Positions 39,739-49,167 of a stretch of 64,000 nt of DNA are shown piece after piece. Position numbers and translations under genes: made by a program. The stretch is from NCBI GenBank assembly GCA_016705365.1, contig JADIYI010000006.1:1-64000 (forward strand), in the 5' to 3' direction. The stretch's first letter is position 1; each line of letters opens with the position of its first letter. Under the pieces are notes generated by a model. That model was not told the DNA's origin. It did no database searches and saw only the letters and a list, made by a program, of their open reading frames with translations. This DNA is from Gammaproteobacteria bacterium (GTDB taxonomy: Bacteria; Pseudomonadota; Gammaproteobacteria; Pseudomonadales; UBA5518).

Positions 39739-42453
39739 ATGAGCCGTATCAAATTCCGCCGCAAGGCCCTTTATCTGAATATCGCCGCAACCATGCTGTT
39801 CACCAACGGCGTCAGCGCGCAGAACGATTTGACCCAGCTCGGCATCGAGGAGGTCGTGGTCACCGCGCAGAAGCGCGAGGAAAACGTGCAGGCGGTACCG
39901 ATCTCGATCTCGACCCTGAGCGCGACGGACATCGAGCGCCGCGGCCTGCAGAACACGCAGGACCTGATCGGCACCATCCCGAACATGGGCGGCTTCCAGC
40001 CCCCGGGCGCGAAGGGCAACCTGGCCATTTCGCTGCGCGGCGTGAGCAGCGGCAGCCCCAGCAATCTGTCGATCGATACCGCCATCGCCGTCTATATCGA
40101 CGGTTTCCTGCTCGGCAAGCAGATCGCCTCCGCGCTGGACGTGGCCGAACTCGAGCGCGTGGAAGTGCTGCGCGGCCCGCAGGGTACCCTGTACGGGCGC
40201 AACTCCACGGGCGGCGCGGTCAACTTCATCACCCGCAAGCCCACCGGCGAATTCGGCGGCAAGGTCACTGGCACCCTGGGCAGCGACAGCCTGTGGGGCG
40301 TGAGGGCCTCCGTGGACACCCCGACCCTGGGCACCGAGGGCGAAGGCGCGGGCACGCTGAAGGCCTCCTTCGGGGCGCAGACGCGCAAGCGCGACGGCCT
40401 CTACGACGAGGCTGCTTTCAACGACCAGGACTACGACGATCTCGACCGCCAGGCCTACCGCGCGGTACTGCGCTGGGAGCCGAGCGACGCGGTGACCTTC
40501 GACTACGCCTACGACAAGAGCGAACTGGACGAGAACAACACGATCGTCTCGGCCGTCGGCCTGCACCCGCTCGCGATCAATCCCGCGACCGGCGCCGAGA
40601 CCAGTCGCCTGACGGCGCTGGACGGGTATATCGCAGCCGGTAACGCCGCCCTCAACTTCGGCGCCGGACCGCTGGCAGCCGCCGCATCTGATCCGACCTT
40701 CGGCCGCTGGCTCGACTCGGTGAAGCTGATGCGCGAGCAGTTTGGGAATCTCAACGATCCGGGCGACCGCCCCAACCGTGGCACGGCCGACGCCCATAGC
40801 GGCACCACGGCCGACGCGGAAGGCCACAGCCTGACCGTTGCTTGGAACTTCGACGACCTCGGCCCATTCGGCGCCGTGGAGTTCAAGTCGATGACCGGCT
40901 GGCGCGACGTCGACTCGCGCAACGTCGGCGACCTCGACGGCTTCGACAACACCATCGCCCCGGGTGGGGCCGGCGCGCTGAACGACACCGCGCTGGGAGC
41001 GATGTACTCGTTCTACTCAGCCCAAGCGCGATTCCCCGAGTCCTTCCTTTCGCTGCCGCGCCAATCCATGTCGAAGCTGTGGGGCCTCGTCGACCAATAC
41101 GGCGGCGGCTTCTTCGTACAGGATGCCAGCTTCGGCTACGAGCAGTTCTCGCAGGAACTGCAGATGGTCGGTTCGACCGACCGATTGGAATACGCCATCG
41201 GCTTTTACTATTTCGAGGATGACGGCAGCTTCGACAACTACCGGCTCGCGGTGATGCCCTTCGGCCAGCCAGCGTCGACCGCATATGACAACGAGACCGA
41301 GGCGAACGCGTTCTATGCGCAGGCCACCTGGACGCCGCCTATCCTCGACGACAAGCTGGCGCTCACCTTGGGCTACCGTCACACCGAGGAGACCAAGGGC
41401 ATAACGTATCGCTACCGCGACGACGGCTCGTCGAGCGGCAATGGCCTGATCATCCCGACGGCCTCCTGCACGGGAGTCAACCAGGGCTACCTGTGCATCA
41501 ACCAGTCCTACACCGGCGAGGTCAAATACAACAGTCTGGTGAACGGCCAGGATGTCTACGGCAGCCAGTTCGACCAGGACTTCAGCAACGACTCCGGTTC
41601 GGCAACCCTGGCCTACCAGATCACCGACGACACCAACGTGTTCGTGCGCTGGTCCACGGGCTATCGCAGCGGCGGGTACAACGGCGAGATCTACAACGAC
41701 CCGTTCGAGGAAGAGACGATCGAACAGTGGGAGCTCGGCGTGAAATCCGACGTCCTGCCCGGCACGCTGCGCCTCAACGCTTCGATCTTCAGCTTCACCT
41801 ACGACGACATGCAGGTCAGCCAGATCGCGGCCGGCCCGGGCGGCGCAGCGACCTCCTTCATCGGCAACGCGGGCAAGGCGGAGCGCTGGGGTTCGGAGCT
41901 GGAGCTGCAGTGGTCGCCGCTCGACAACCTGCTGGTCGCGGCCAGCTGGGCGCACATGGACGGCGATTTCGAGGAATTCCCGGCCCACTGCGGCACCGGC
42001 GCCTATGCCAACGTCTGCCTCGAGACCAAGGACGACGCACTCCGCGCCCAATCCGCCGATGACCAGCTCTCGCTGGTCACCGACTGGGTGTTCGCCAGCA
42101 CCGACTGGGCCGACTTCATGGCCCACGTCGAGGTGTTCTGGCAGGATGAGACCGCAGCCTCCGCGCTTTGGACCGACACCTACGCGGTTCGCGACGCATC
42201 GGGCGCCACGGTTGGCGCGTACCCCGTCGTCTACGAACCGATCATGATGGAGGACCGTGCGCTCGTGAATGCACGAGTCGGCATCGAGAACGTGGAGTTG
42301 TCGAACGGTACGCTGCGCGCGTCGATCTGGGGCCGCAATCTCACCGACGAGGAATACCGGACCTTCGGCATCCACTTCCCCGCCATCGGCCCGGAAACCG
42401 CGCAATACGGCGAACCCCTGACCTACGGCGTGGACGTGACTTACGAGTTCTGA
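39739..42453 (+). CDS. TonB-dependent outer-membrane receptor
   Basis: 904 residues with an N-terminal signal peptide ending near GVSAQ. IEEVVVTAQKREENVQ is a TonB box followed by the plug domain (DLIGTIPNMGGFQPPG … VLRGPQGTLYGRNSTGGAVNFIT). The rest is a 22-strand barrel finishing in VTYEF, with a terminal aromatic residue as required for Bam insertion. It imports a scarce or bulky ligand with energy from TonB. Large receptors of this Caulobacter-like type are common in steroid and hydrocarbon degraders, but the ligand is unknown. A strong terminator follows, so it is transcribed alone. Confidence 0.93.
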   Translation: MSRIKFRRKALYLNIAATMLFTNGVSAQNDLTQLGIEEVVVTAQKREENVQAVPISISTLSATDIERRGLQNTQDLIGTIPNMGGFQPPGAKGNLAISLRGVSSGSPSNLSIDTAIAVYIDGFLLGKQIASALDVAELERVEVLRGPQGTLYGRNSTGGAVNFITRKPTGEFGGKVTGTLGSDSLWGVRASVDTPTLGTEGEGAGTLKASFGAQTRKRDGLYDEAAFNDQDYDDLDRQAYRAVLRWEPSDAVTFDYAYDKSELDENNTIVSAVGLHPLAINPATGAETSRLTALDGYIAAGNAALNFGAGPLAAAASDPTFGRWLDSVKLMREQFGNLNDPGDRPNRGTADAHSGTTADAEGHSLTVAWNFDDLGPFGAVEFKSMTGWRDVDSRNVGDLDGFDNTIAPGGAGALNDTALGAMYSFYSAQARFPESFLSLPRQSMSKLWGLVDQYGGGFFVQDASFGYEQFSQELQMVGSTDRLEYAIGFYYFEDDGSFDNYRLAVMPFGQPASTAYDNETEANAFYAQATWTPPILDDKLALTLGYRHTEETKGITYRYRDDGSSSGNGLIIPTASCTGVNQGYLCINQSYTGEVKYNSLVNGQDVYGSQFDQDFSNDSGSATLAYQITDDTNVFVRWSTGYRSGGYNGEIYNDPFEEETIEQWELGVKSDVLPGTLRLNASIFSFTYDDMQVSQIAAGPGGAATSFIGNAGKAERWGSELELQWSPLDNLLVAASWAHMDGDFEEFPAHCGTGAYANVCLETKDDALRAQSADDQLSLVTDWVFASTDWADFMAHVEVFWQDETAASALWTDTYAVRDASGATVGAYPVVYEPIMMEDRALVNARVGIENVELSNGTLRASIWGRNLTDEEYRTFGIHFPAIGPETAQYGEPLTYGVDVTYEF

Positions 42454-42480
42454 TCCCGGTCAGCAACGCTGCTTGATGTG

Positions 42481-42505
42481 AAGGGCCCCGCGGGGCCCTT
42501 TTTTT
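42481..42505 (+). terminator. Rho-independent terminator of the TonB receptor
   Basis: AAGGGCCCC/GGGGCCCTT, a nine-pair stem with a CG-only loop, is followed by a run of seven T. It starts 28 bp after the receptor stop and is a textbook intrinsic terminator. Confidence 0.9.
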
Positions 42506-42586
42506 CGTCTCGATCAATCGTTCCCGGATCCGGCGCCCGGTTCGAGCGGGTTCGCGTGGATGCGGACCCGCCGCGCGACGTCCTGC

Positions 42587-44083
42587 TTATTGCACCGCTA
42601 GCCGGAGGTGGGACAGACCCGCGGCGGCGACCGCTTCGGCCATCATCGGCGCATGCTCGGCGGGACGCGCCCAGCGCTCGCGCCCTTCCCGCGGCAACAG
42701 CCCGACCGGATCGAAATACAGGTAGATCTTGTCGGCGCATACCGAGGGCGCCCGGTAGACGCTGATGCCGGTCACCGGGTTGTAATGATCGTGGCTGTGG
42801 ATATCGCGCTTGCCGCCGCCGCCCGGGCAGTCGAGCACGAACAGCGGCGTGTTGAAGCCCGCGGTGCTGCCGCGCACCCTGCGCTCGATCTCGCAGGTTG
42901 CGCCGACCGTGGTGCGCATGTCCTCGACCTGCGACACCATATCGTGCTGGTACACGTAGTACGAGCTGACGTTCATGTAGCTCAGGCGCTTCACCAGCTC
43001 GGTCATGACGGGGGCGGAATCGTTCACGCCACGGATCATCACGCTCTGGTTGCGCACCGTGAGCCCTTCGCGGAACAGCAGGTCCATTGCCTCGCGCGTG
43101 ATCGAGCTGATTTCCGTCGGGCTGTTGAAGTGGGTGTGCAGACAGACTTCCTTGGCAGCGGCACGGCCGCGGCGCGCCATGTCGAGCAGCGCATCGGTCC
43201 AGGCGTGATCGCTCAGGATCTTCATCGGCGACACCGCCGGACCCTTGGTCGCAATCCGGATACGGCGGATGTGCGGGATCGCCAGCAGCATCTTGCCGAG
43301 CGTCTCGAGATGGGCCGCCGGCAGCATGAAGGCATCGCCGCCGGAGACCACCACGTCCTCGATTTCCGGACGCGAGGCCAGGTAGGCGATCGCCGCGTGC
43401 CAGCGCGCGGTATTGGGCTTGAGGCGCGCCTTGCTGACGGTATCGGTGTCACCACCGATCGCGTAGCTGCGGGTGCAGAAACGGCAATAGACCGGGCACA
43501 CATCGAGCGGCAGGAACAGTGCCTTGTCATGGTAGCGGTGGGTAAGCCCCGGGGTCGGCGAGTCGGCCTGTTCGTGCAGCGAATCGAGCGAGAGCCGCGG
43601 GTGATCCGGCAGCTGCGCGGAGGCGACCGGCACGAACTGGATCCGGATCGGGTCGGCATAGGGATTCTCCCAGTGGATCCGGCTGACCGTGTACGGCGAG
43701 AGGCGCAGGTTCATCGGCGCACGCTCGATGCCGGCACGCACATCCTCGAGGAACTCGCGCGAGACCAGCGATCCAAGCGCCTTCTCGAGCTGGTCGATGG
43801 CGGTGATGCTCTGCTTGTTCTGGAACTTGTAATCGAGGAAAGTCGCACGGCTCACCTCCCGGTAGGCGGGTACGCGACGCCAGAACTCGGTATCGTCGAA
43901 ACCGCGATGGTGCAGCGCAGCCGGTTCGACCGCCGGTTTCAGCGACGCCGGTACCGGCGTGTTCTGCAAGGCCTGCAGTTCCTCGGGCAACTCGAGTGCA
44001 TGCGGCAGGGAACGCACGGTCGCTGGGCCATCGCTCGCCAGCACGTTCCCGAGACCCGGATTCTCCAATATTGCAGTACCCAT
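42587..44083 (-). CDS. kamA: Lysine 2,3-aminomutase (KamA family, radical SAM)
   Basis: 498 residues. CPVYCRFC gives the 4Fe-4S cysteines (Cys196, 200, 203) for S-adenosylmethionine. DCPGGGGK ends in Lys425, which matches the PLP lysine of the family. Asp418 (7 residues before it) and Asp381 (44 before, in YQHD) fall at the spacing of the two substrate-binding aspartates of clostridial lysine 2,3-aminomutase. That favours lysine over glutamate as substrate, giving L-beta-lysine. The N-terminus is about 80 residues longer than the clostridial enzyme. CAGGAG precedes the ATG. It is divergent from an Lrp-type regulator, which likely controls it. I see no beta-lysine acetyltransferase nearby. Confidence 0.82.
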   Translation of the reverse strand: MGTAILENPGLGNVLASDGPATVRSLPHALELPEELQALQNTPVPASLKPAVEPAALHHRGFDDTEFWRRVPAYREVSRATFLDYKFQNKQSITAIDQLEKALGSLVSREFLEDVRAGIERAPMNLRLSPYTVSRIHWENPYADPIRIQFVPVASAQLPDHPRLSLDSLHEQADSPTPGLTHRYHDKALFLPLDVCPVYCRFCTRSYAIGGDTDTVSKARLKPNTARWHAAIAYLASRPEIEDVVVSGGDAFMLPAAHLETLGKMLLAIPHIRRIRIATKGPAVSPMKILSDHAWTDALLDMARRGRAAAKEVCLHTHFNSPTEISSITREAMDLLFREGLTVRNQSVMIRGVNDSAPVMTELVKRLSYMNVSSYYVYQHDMVSQVEDMRTTVGATCEIERRVRGSTAGFNTPLFVLDCPGGGGKRDIHSHDHYNPVTGISVYRAPSVCADKIYLYFDPVGLLPREGRERWARPAEHAPMMAEAVAAAGLSHLRLAVQ

Positions 44084-44282
44084 GATTCGCTCCTGAATTG
44101 ACTTCTTGTACGTGCGTTCAGTATGTTGCGCGCCAGTTGCTCCGGCTGCTACGGCGACCCCTGAGCGGTACGCAGATACAAGACACTCTAGAGGAACCGG
44201 CTGGCATTCCGTATGATCAGAATAGACATTTTGCTATTATCAACTTATCTTTTTGATAGATTCACTTGGCATATTGATTAAA

Positions 44283-44708
44283 ATGGATGAACTCGATACC
44301 CGCCTGCTCGAATTGCTGGAGGCCAACAGCCGCGCCAGCATCACCAGTCTGGCGCAGCAACTCGGCAGCGCCCGTGCCACGGTGCAGGAGCGCATGCAGC
44401 GTCTCGAGCGCAGCGGCACGCTGCGCGGATACACGATTCGCGTGGCGCCGGCCTACGAGAAGCAGCAGATTACCGCGCACGTGATGATCGCGGCCGATCC
44501 CAAGAAGCAGGCCATGCTCACCCGCGCCCTGCAAAAGATGCCGCGGGTACGCGCGCTGTATACCATCAGCGGTCAGTACGACCTGCTCGCGATGGTGCGC
44601 GAGAACAGTACCCAGGAGCTCGATGCCAGCATCGATGCGATCGGCGAACTCGACGGTGTCGAGCGCACCATCAGCTCGATCGTGCTCAGCACCAAGTTCG
44701 AGCGCTGA
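44283..44708 (+). CDS. Lrp/AsnC-family transcriptional regulator
   Basis: 141 residues. An N-terminal helix-turn-helix (MDELDTRLLELLEANSRAS … SARATVQERMQRLERSGTLRGYT) is followed by a RAM domain (VRALYTISGQYDLLAMVRE) that binds amino acids. It is divergent from kamA across a 199-bp gap whose kamA-distal half is rich in A/T, as Lrp sites usually are. Lysine or a product is the likely effector. The downstream GcvT-like and FAD oxidoreductase genes lie on the same strand, with 55 bp between. Confidence 0.9.
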   Translation: MDELDTRLLELLEANSRASITSLAQQLGSARATVQERMQRLERSGTLRGYTIRVAPAYEKQQITAHVMIAADPKKQAMLTRALQKMPRVRALYTISGQYDLLAMVRENSTQELDASIDAIGELDGVERTISSIVLSTKFER

Positions 44709-44763
44709 AGCCGCCCGACCAAAGTCATTGTCATCCGCCACTGCCAACCTACGAGAGCAGCCC

Positions 44764-45960
44764 ATGCTGGAACTCAAACGCAGCGCCTTCCATGCCCGCA
44801 CCTCGAGCCTCTGCCTGGCGCAGAACTGGCGGCGCTGGGCCGGTCATATCGTGGCCGGGTCCTACGACCTGGTGCTCGATCGCGAGTACTGGGCGATCCG
44901 CAATGCCGCGGCCCTGATCGACATATCGCCGCTGATGAAGTACCGGATCAGCGGCAAGGATGCCGCGCGCCTGCTGCACCGGGTCACGCCGCGCAATATC
45001 CACAAAATGGCTGTCGGGCAGGTCGCCTATACCGGCTGGTGCGACGAACACGGAAAACTCATCGATGACGGAACCATCGCGCGGCTGGCCGAGGACACGT
45101 TCCGGCTGACCGCCGCCGAGCCCTCGCTGCGCTGGCTGGCAATGAACGCAGTCGGCATGGGGGTCGAGATCAACGACGAGAGCGACCGCCTCGCAGCCCT
45201 CAGCCTGCAGGGTCCGAAATCGCGCGCTGTCCTCAACGGCTGCGCCGAGGAACCGCTCGACACGCTGAAGTATTTTCGCCTGATGCACAACCGCATCGAC
45301 GGCGTGCCGGTCACGATCTCGCGTACCGGTTATACCGGTGATCTCGGCTATGAAATCTGGATGGAGACCGGCGCTGCGCTCGCGATCTGGGACCGCCTGA
45401 TCGCGGCCGGCCATGGCTACGGCATCACGCCCTGCGGCATTCTCGCGATGGACATGGCACGCGTCGAAGCGGGCCTGTTCATGATCGATGTCGATTACAC
45501 CTCTGCCCACGCGGCGTGGATCGACAGCCAGAAATCCTCACCCTACGAGTTGGGTCTCGACTGGACGGTACATCTCGACAAGCCCGGCTATTTCGTCGGA
45601 CGCCAGGCACTCGAGCGCGAGCAACGCGAAGGGGCCGCCTGGAAGATGGTCGGCGTCGAAGTCGACTGGGAAGGCATGGAGCGGCTCTTTGCCGCGGTCG
45701 GGCTGCCGCCGCAGATCCCCGGCATGGCGGTGCGTGGCAGCCTGCCCATCTACGCGGGAAAGAAGCAGGTCGGCTACGCCTCGACCAGCACCTGGTCACC
45801 GGTGCTCAAGAAATACATCGCCCTCGCCCACCTGCAGCGCCCGTACCACGAGCCCGGCACCGCGGTGAACATGGAAGTCACGGTCGAGCACCAGCGACGC
45901 CAGGCGCCGGCGCGGGTGGTCAAGCTGCCGTTCTACGAACCCGAGTGGAAAAAGAAGTAG
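44764..45960 (+). CDS. Aminomethyltransferase (GcvT)-family protein
   Basis: 398 residues. The N-domain has KYRISGKDAARLLHRVTPRNI and AYTGWCDEHGKLIDDGTIARL, the second being the folate-binding strand with Asp. TGYTGDLGYEIWME and GILAMDMARVEAGLFMID are conserved GcvT signatures. Members of this group remove one-carbon units from amines, sarcosine-like compounds or DMSP with tetrahydrofolate as acceptor. It is not the glycine-cleavage T protein of a gcv operon, as no gcvH/gcvP are present. It lies between the Lrp gene and two FAD oxidoreductases, as expected of a demethylation pathway. Confidence 0.82.
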   Translation: MLELKRSAFHARTSSLCLAQNWRRWAGHIVAGSYDLVLDREYWAIRNAAALIDISPLMKYRISGKDAARLLHRVTPRNIHKMAVGQVAYTGWCDEHGKLIDDGTIARLAEDTFRLTAAEPSLRWLAMNAVGMGVEINDESDRLAALSLQGPKSRAVLNGCAEEPLDTLKYFRLMHNRIDGVPVTISRTGYTGDLGYEIWMETGAALAIWDRLIAAGHGYGITPCGILAMDMARVEAGLFMIDVDYTSAHAAWIDSQKSSPYELGLDWTVHLDKPGYFVGRQALEREQREGAAWKMVGVEVDWEGMERLFAAVGLPPQIPGMAVRGSLPIYAGKKQVGYASTSTWSPVLKKYIALAHLQRPYHEPGTAVNMEVTVEHQRRQAPARVVKLPFYEPEWKKK

Positions 45961-46029
45961 GTATTCGGCAGGCCGACACGACATGGCCGGACCCGGATCC
46001 CGCATAACGGTCTCATCACGGAGAGCCAT

Positions 46030-47610
46030 ATGTCTTCCAAGCCATACGACGCGATAGTGATCGGTGCCGGGCACAACGGCCTGATCGCCGCCGCCTACCT
46101 CGCGCGCGCGGGCAAGCGGGTGGTGGTGCTGGAGCGTCGCCCTATCGTGGGCGGGGCGGCAGTGACCGAGGAGATCTTTCCCGGCTACCGCTTCACCGAA
46201 TTCTCCTACGTGGTGAGCCTGCTGCGCCCCGAGATCATCCGCGATCTCGAGTTGCCACGTCATGGTCTGAAGATCCTGCCGCTGCCGAGCACCTTCACGC
46301 CGCTGCGCGATGGCGACTATCTCGCCTCCTGGGACGATCATGACCTCACCCGGCGCGAACTCTACCGCCACTCGCCACGCGACGCCGAGAGCTATGACGA
46401 GTATTCGCGGGTCATGGCGCGGGCCGCGAAGGCGATCAAGCCGATCATCGGCCTGGTGCCGCCCGACCCCTCCTCGCTCAGCCCGCGCGACCTGCTCGGC
46501 CTGCTGAAGCTCGGGCGTTTTGGCGCCAGCCTGAGCGAGCGCGAGCTCTACCAGATCTCCAAGCTCGTGACCCAGTCCTCCGGCGACCTGCTCGATGACT
46601 GGTTCGAACTCGACGCCCTGAAGGGCACCAAATCCGCGAGCGGCATCATCGGCACCTTTCTCGGCCCGCGTTCGCCGGGCACGGCCTACGTGCTGCTGCA
46701 TCACTACATGGGCGAGATCGACGGTGCTTTCCGCGCCTGGGGTTTTGCCAAGAACGGCACCGGCGGTGTAACAGCCGCGATCGCGGGTTCGGCGCGGGCG
46801 CTGGGGGTGGAAATCCGCACCAGCGCGCCGGTCGCGCAGGTGATCGTCAAGGGCGGGCGCGCAGTCGGGGTCGCGCTCGAGAACGGCGATGAATTGCATG
46901 CGAAGGTCGTGATGTCGGCGGCCGATCCCAAGCGCAGCTTCCTGCAGTTCGTCGACAAACAGCATTTTCCCGACGACTTCACCGAGTCACTGCGCAATCT
47001 GCGGGTGCGCGGTTCCTCGGGCAAGGTGAATATCGCGCTCAGCGAACTGCCGGATTTCAGCGCGCTGCCCGGCGAGGGCGCGCTGCATCGCGGCGCGGTC
47101 TCGATCAGCCCCAGCATCGATTACATCGAGCGCGCCTATGACGAGGCCAAGTACGGGCAATTCTCGAAAAACCCCTACATCGACATGATCTTCCCGTCGA
47201 AGATCGATCCGGACATGGCACCTCCCGGGCACCACGTGGCTTCCTGTTTCGTGCAGTACGCACCCTACGATATCGAAGGTGGCTGGGACGACACCAAACG
47301 CGACGCCTTTGGTGAAACCGTGATCTCGACGATCGAGCAGTACGCACCCAACATCCGCCGCGCCATCGTCGGCATGCAGGTGATCACGCCGAAGGATATC
47401 GAGCGCATCGCCGGGATCACCGGGGGCAATATCTTTCACGGCGAACTCCTGCTTCACCAGCTGTTTTTCCTGCGCCCGGCGCCGCAATGGGCCGATTTCC
47501 GCACCCCGCTGCCGGGCTACTATTTCGGCGCCGCCGGCGCGCATCCCGGTGGCGGCGTGATGGGCGCGGCCGGCAAGATGGCGGCCACCGAAATCCTCAG
47601 GGACTGGTGA
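46030..47610 (+). CDS. FAD-dependent oxidoreductase, PYROXD2/phytoene-desaturase-like (first copy)
   Basis: 526 residues. YDAIVIGAGHNGLIAAAYLARAG at the N-terminus is the FAD turn, with GG(A)AVTEE following. FAKNGTGGVTAAIAGSA is typical, and the C-terminus ends GAAGAHPGGGVMGAAGKMAAT. The fold is that of carotenoid desaturases, but many members of this subfamily act on amines or small molecules. GGAGA precedes the ATG. It is followed within 61 bp by a related gene, so the two look like a tandem duplication or heteromer. Confidence 0.88.
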   Translation: MSSKPYDAIVIGAGHNGLIAAAYLARAGKRVVVLERRPIVGGAAVTEEIFPGYRFTEFSYVVSLLRPEIIRDLELPRHGLKILPLPSTFTPLRDGDYLASWDDHDLTRRELYRHSPRDAESYDEYSRVMARAAKAIKPIIGLVPPDPSSLSPRDLLGLLKLGRFGASLSERELYQISKLVTQSSGDLLDDWFELDALKGTKSASGIIGTFLGPRSPGTAYVLLHHYMGEIDGAFRAWGFAKNGTGGVTAAIAGSARALGVEIRTSAPVAQVIVKGGRAVGVALENGDELHAKVVMSAADPKRSFLQFVDKQHFPDDFTESLRNLRVRGSSGKVNIALSELPDFSALPGEGALHRGAVSISPSIDYIERAYDEAKYGQFSKNPYIDMIFPSKIDPDMAPPGHHVASCFVQYAPYDIEGGWDDTKRDAFGETVISTIEQYAPNIRRAIVGMQVITPKDIERIAGITGGNIFHGELLLHQLFFLRPAPQWADFRTPLPGYYFGAAGAHPGGGVMGAAGKMAATEILRDW

Positions 47611-47670
47611 ACCGATGCCATCTGGCCCATGCGGTCTGACCCGATATTGCGCTCCACGGAGAATTCCCGA

Positions 47671-49164
47671 ATGACCAGCCAGTACGACATCGTCATCATC
47701 GGCGCCGGGCACAACGGCCTGGTGGCGGCCGCATACCTTGCCCGCGCCGGAAAAAAAGTGCTGCTGCTCGAGCGCCGCGCAGTGCCCGGCGGGCAACTGG
47801 TCAGCGAGACGGTCGCCAAGGATTTCACCATCGATGCCATCCATGCGGGTGCCCGGCTGCGCCCCGATATCGCGCGCGAACTGGGCCTGTCGCTGCCCGC
47901 GGCCGAGCCCGGCGTGTTCACCTCGCTGCTGCCCGACGGCGCGCGCCTGCAACTCGACACGCTGGCCACCAGCGCCGATTCGATCCGGGTGCTGTCGCAA
48001 AGGGACGCCGCACGCTGGCCCGAATTCGTGGCCTTCATGAACAAGGCGGCCGGATTTCTCGACGCGGCCTACCGCACGCCGATGCCGCGCCTGCCCGGGG
48101 TGAAGCCGCGCAGCGAGGGGGTGCCGCTGGCGATGCTCGGCCTCAGGCTGCGACGGCTCGGTGCGAGGGATATGTTCCGGGTGATCCGCGCGCTGCCGAT
48201 GACGGCGCTGGAACTGGTCGATGAGTGGTTCGAATCACCCGAACTGAAAGCCGCGATCGCCTCGCTCGGCATCCATGGCCTCACGCTGGGACCCATGTCC
48301 GCGGGCACCGGTTACACGCTGATGCACAACTGGCTGAACCGCGGCGGGATTGCCCACCGCCAGATCGCTGGCGGGGTGGGAACCCTGTCCCGCGCACTGG
48401 TGGAACTGATCACCGCACGCGGCGGCGAGATCCGCACCGGCTGTGCGGTGAGCCGCGTGCGCATCGCCAACACGCGCGCCACCGGCGTGGTGCTCGCCAG
48501 CGGCGAGGAAATCGCCGCCGGCGCGGTGTTCTCGGACGCCGACCCGCGCCACACGCTGCTGGAACTGGTGGGCGCCGCCGAGTTGCCGCCGGAGTTCGTG
48601 TGGCAGGTGCAGTCGATCAAGATGCGCGGCTCGGTGGCGAAAGTGCACCTGCTGACCGATGGTTCGCATGGTCTGCCCGCGGGTACGCTGGTGCATGCGC
48701 CCTCCATCGTGCATCTCGAACGCGCCTGCGACGCAGCGAAGTACGGCGAGATTTCCACCGCTCCCTACCTGGAAATCACCACCTCGGGCATGGTGGTCTC
48801 GGTGCATTTCCAGGCGGCGCCCTACGCACTCAGGAACAGCGACTGGCAATCTTCCCGCGCCAGCGTCGAAGAACTGGCAATCGACACCCTCGCCGGCCAT
48901 TTCCCGGCGCTGAAATCCTCGATACGCGCCCGTCACACGATCACGCCGCTCGATCTCGAACAGCGCTGGGGGCTCACCGAAGGCGATCTCAACCACGGAC
49001 AACTGCTTCTCGACCAGTTCTTTTTCCTGCGCCCGCTGCCGGGATGGTCGGACCACCGCACCCCGATCGAATCGCTGTACCTGTGTGGCAGTGGCGTGCA
49101 CGGCGGCGGTGGCATCAGCGGCGCCAGCGGTCGCAACGCGGCACGACTCCTGTTGCGCAAATAG
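47671..49164 (+). CDS. FAD-dependent oxidoreductase, PYROXD2/phytoene-desaturase-like (second copy)
   Basis: 497 residues starting at the ATG at 47671 (MTSQYDIVIIGAGHNGLVAA); GGAGAA is the ribosome binding site. It shares the FAD turn and the C-terminal GSGVHGGGGISGASGRNAA with the copy upstream but is otherwise diverged, so duplication is old. The pair probably acts in sequence or as subunits on an amine linked to the GcvT-like step. It ends three bases before the convergent AraC-type gene. Confidence 0.88.
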   Translation: MTSQYDIVIIGAGHNGLVAAAYLARAGKKVLLLERRAVPGGQLVSETVAKDFTIDAIHAGARLRPDIARELGLSLPAAEPGVFTSLLPDGARLQLDTLATSADSIRVLSQRDAARWPEFVAFMNKAAGFLDAAYRTPMPRLPGVKPRSEGVPLAMLGLRLRRLGARDMFRVIRALPMTALELVDEWFESPELKAAIASLGIHGLTLGPMSAGTGYTLMHNWLNRGGIAHRQIAGGVGTLSRALVELITARGGEIRTGCAVSRVRIANTRATGVVLASGEEIAAGAVFSDADPRHTLLELVGAAELPPEFVWQVQSIKMRGSVAKVHLLTDGSHGLPAGTLVHAPSIVHLERACDAAKYGEISTAPYLEITTSGMVVSVHFQAAPYALRNSDWQSSRASVEELAIDTLAGHFPALKSSIRARHTITPLDLEQRWGLTEGDLNHGQLLLDQFFFLRPLPGWSDHRTPIESLYLCGSGVHGGGGISGASGRNAARLLLRK

Positions 49165-49167
49165 CGG

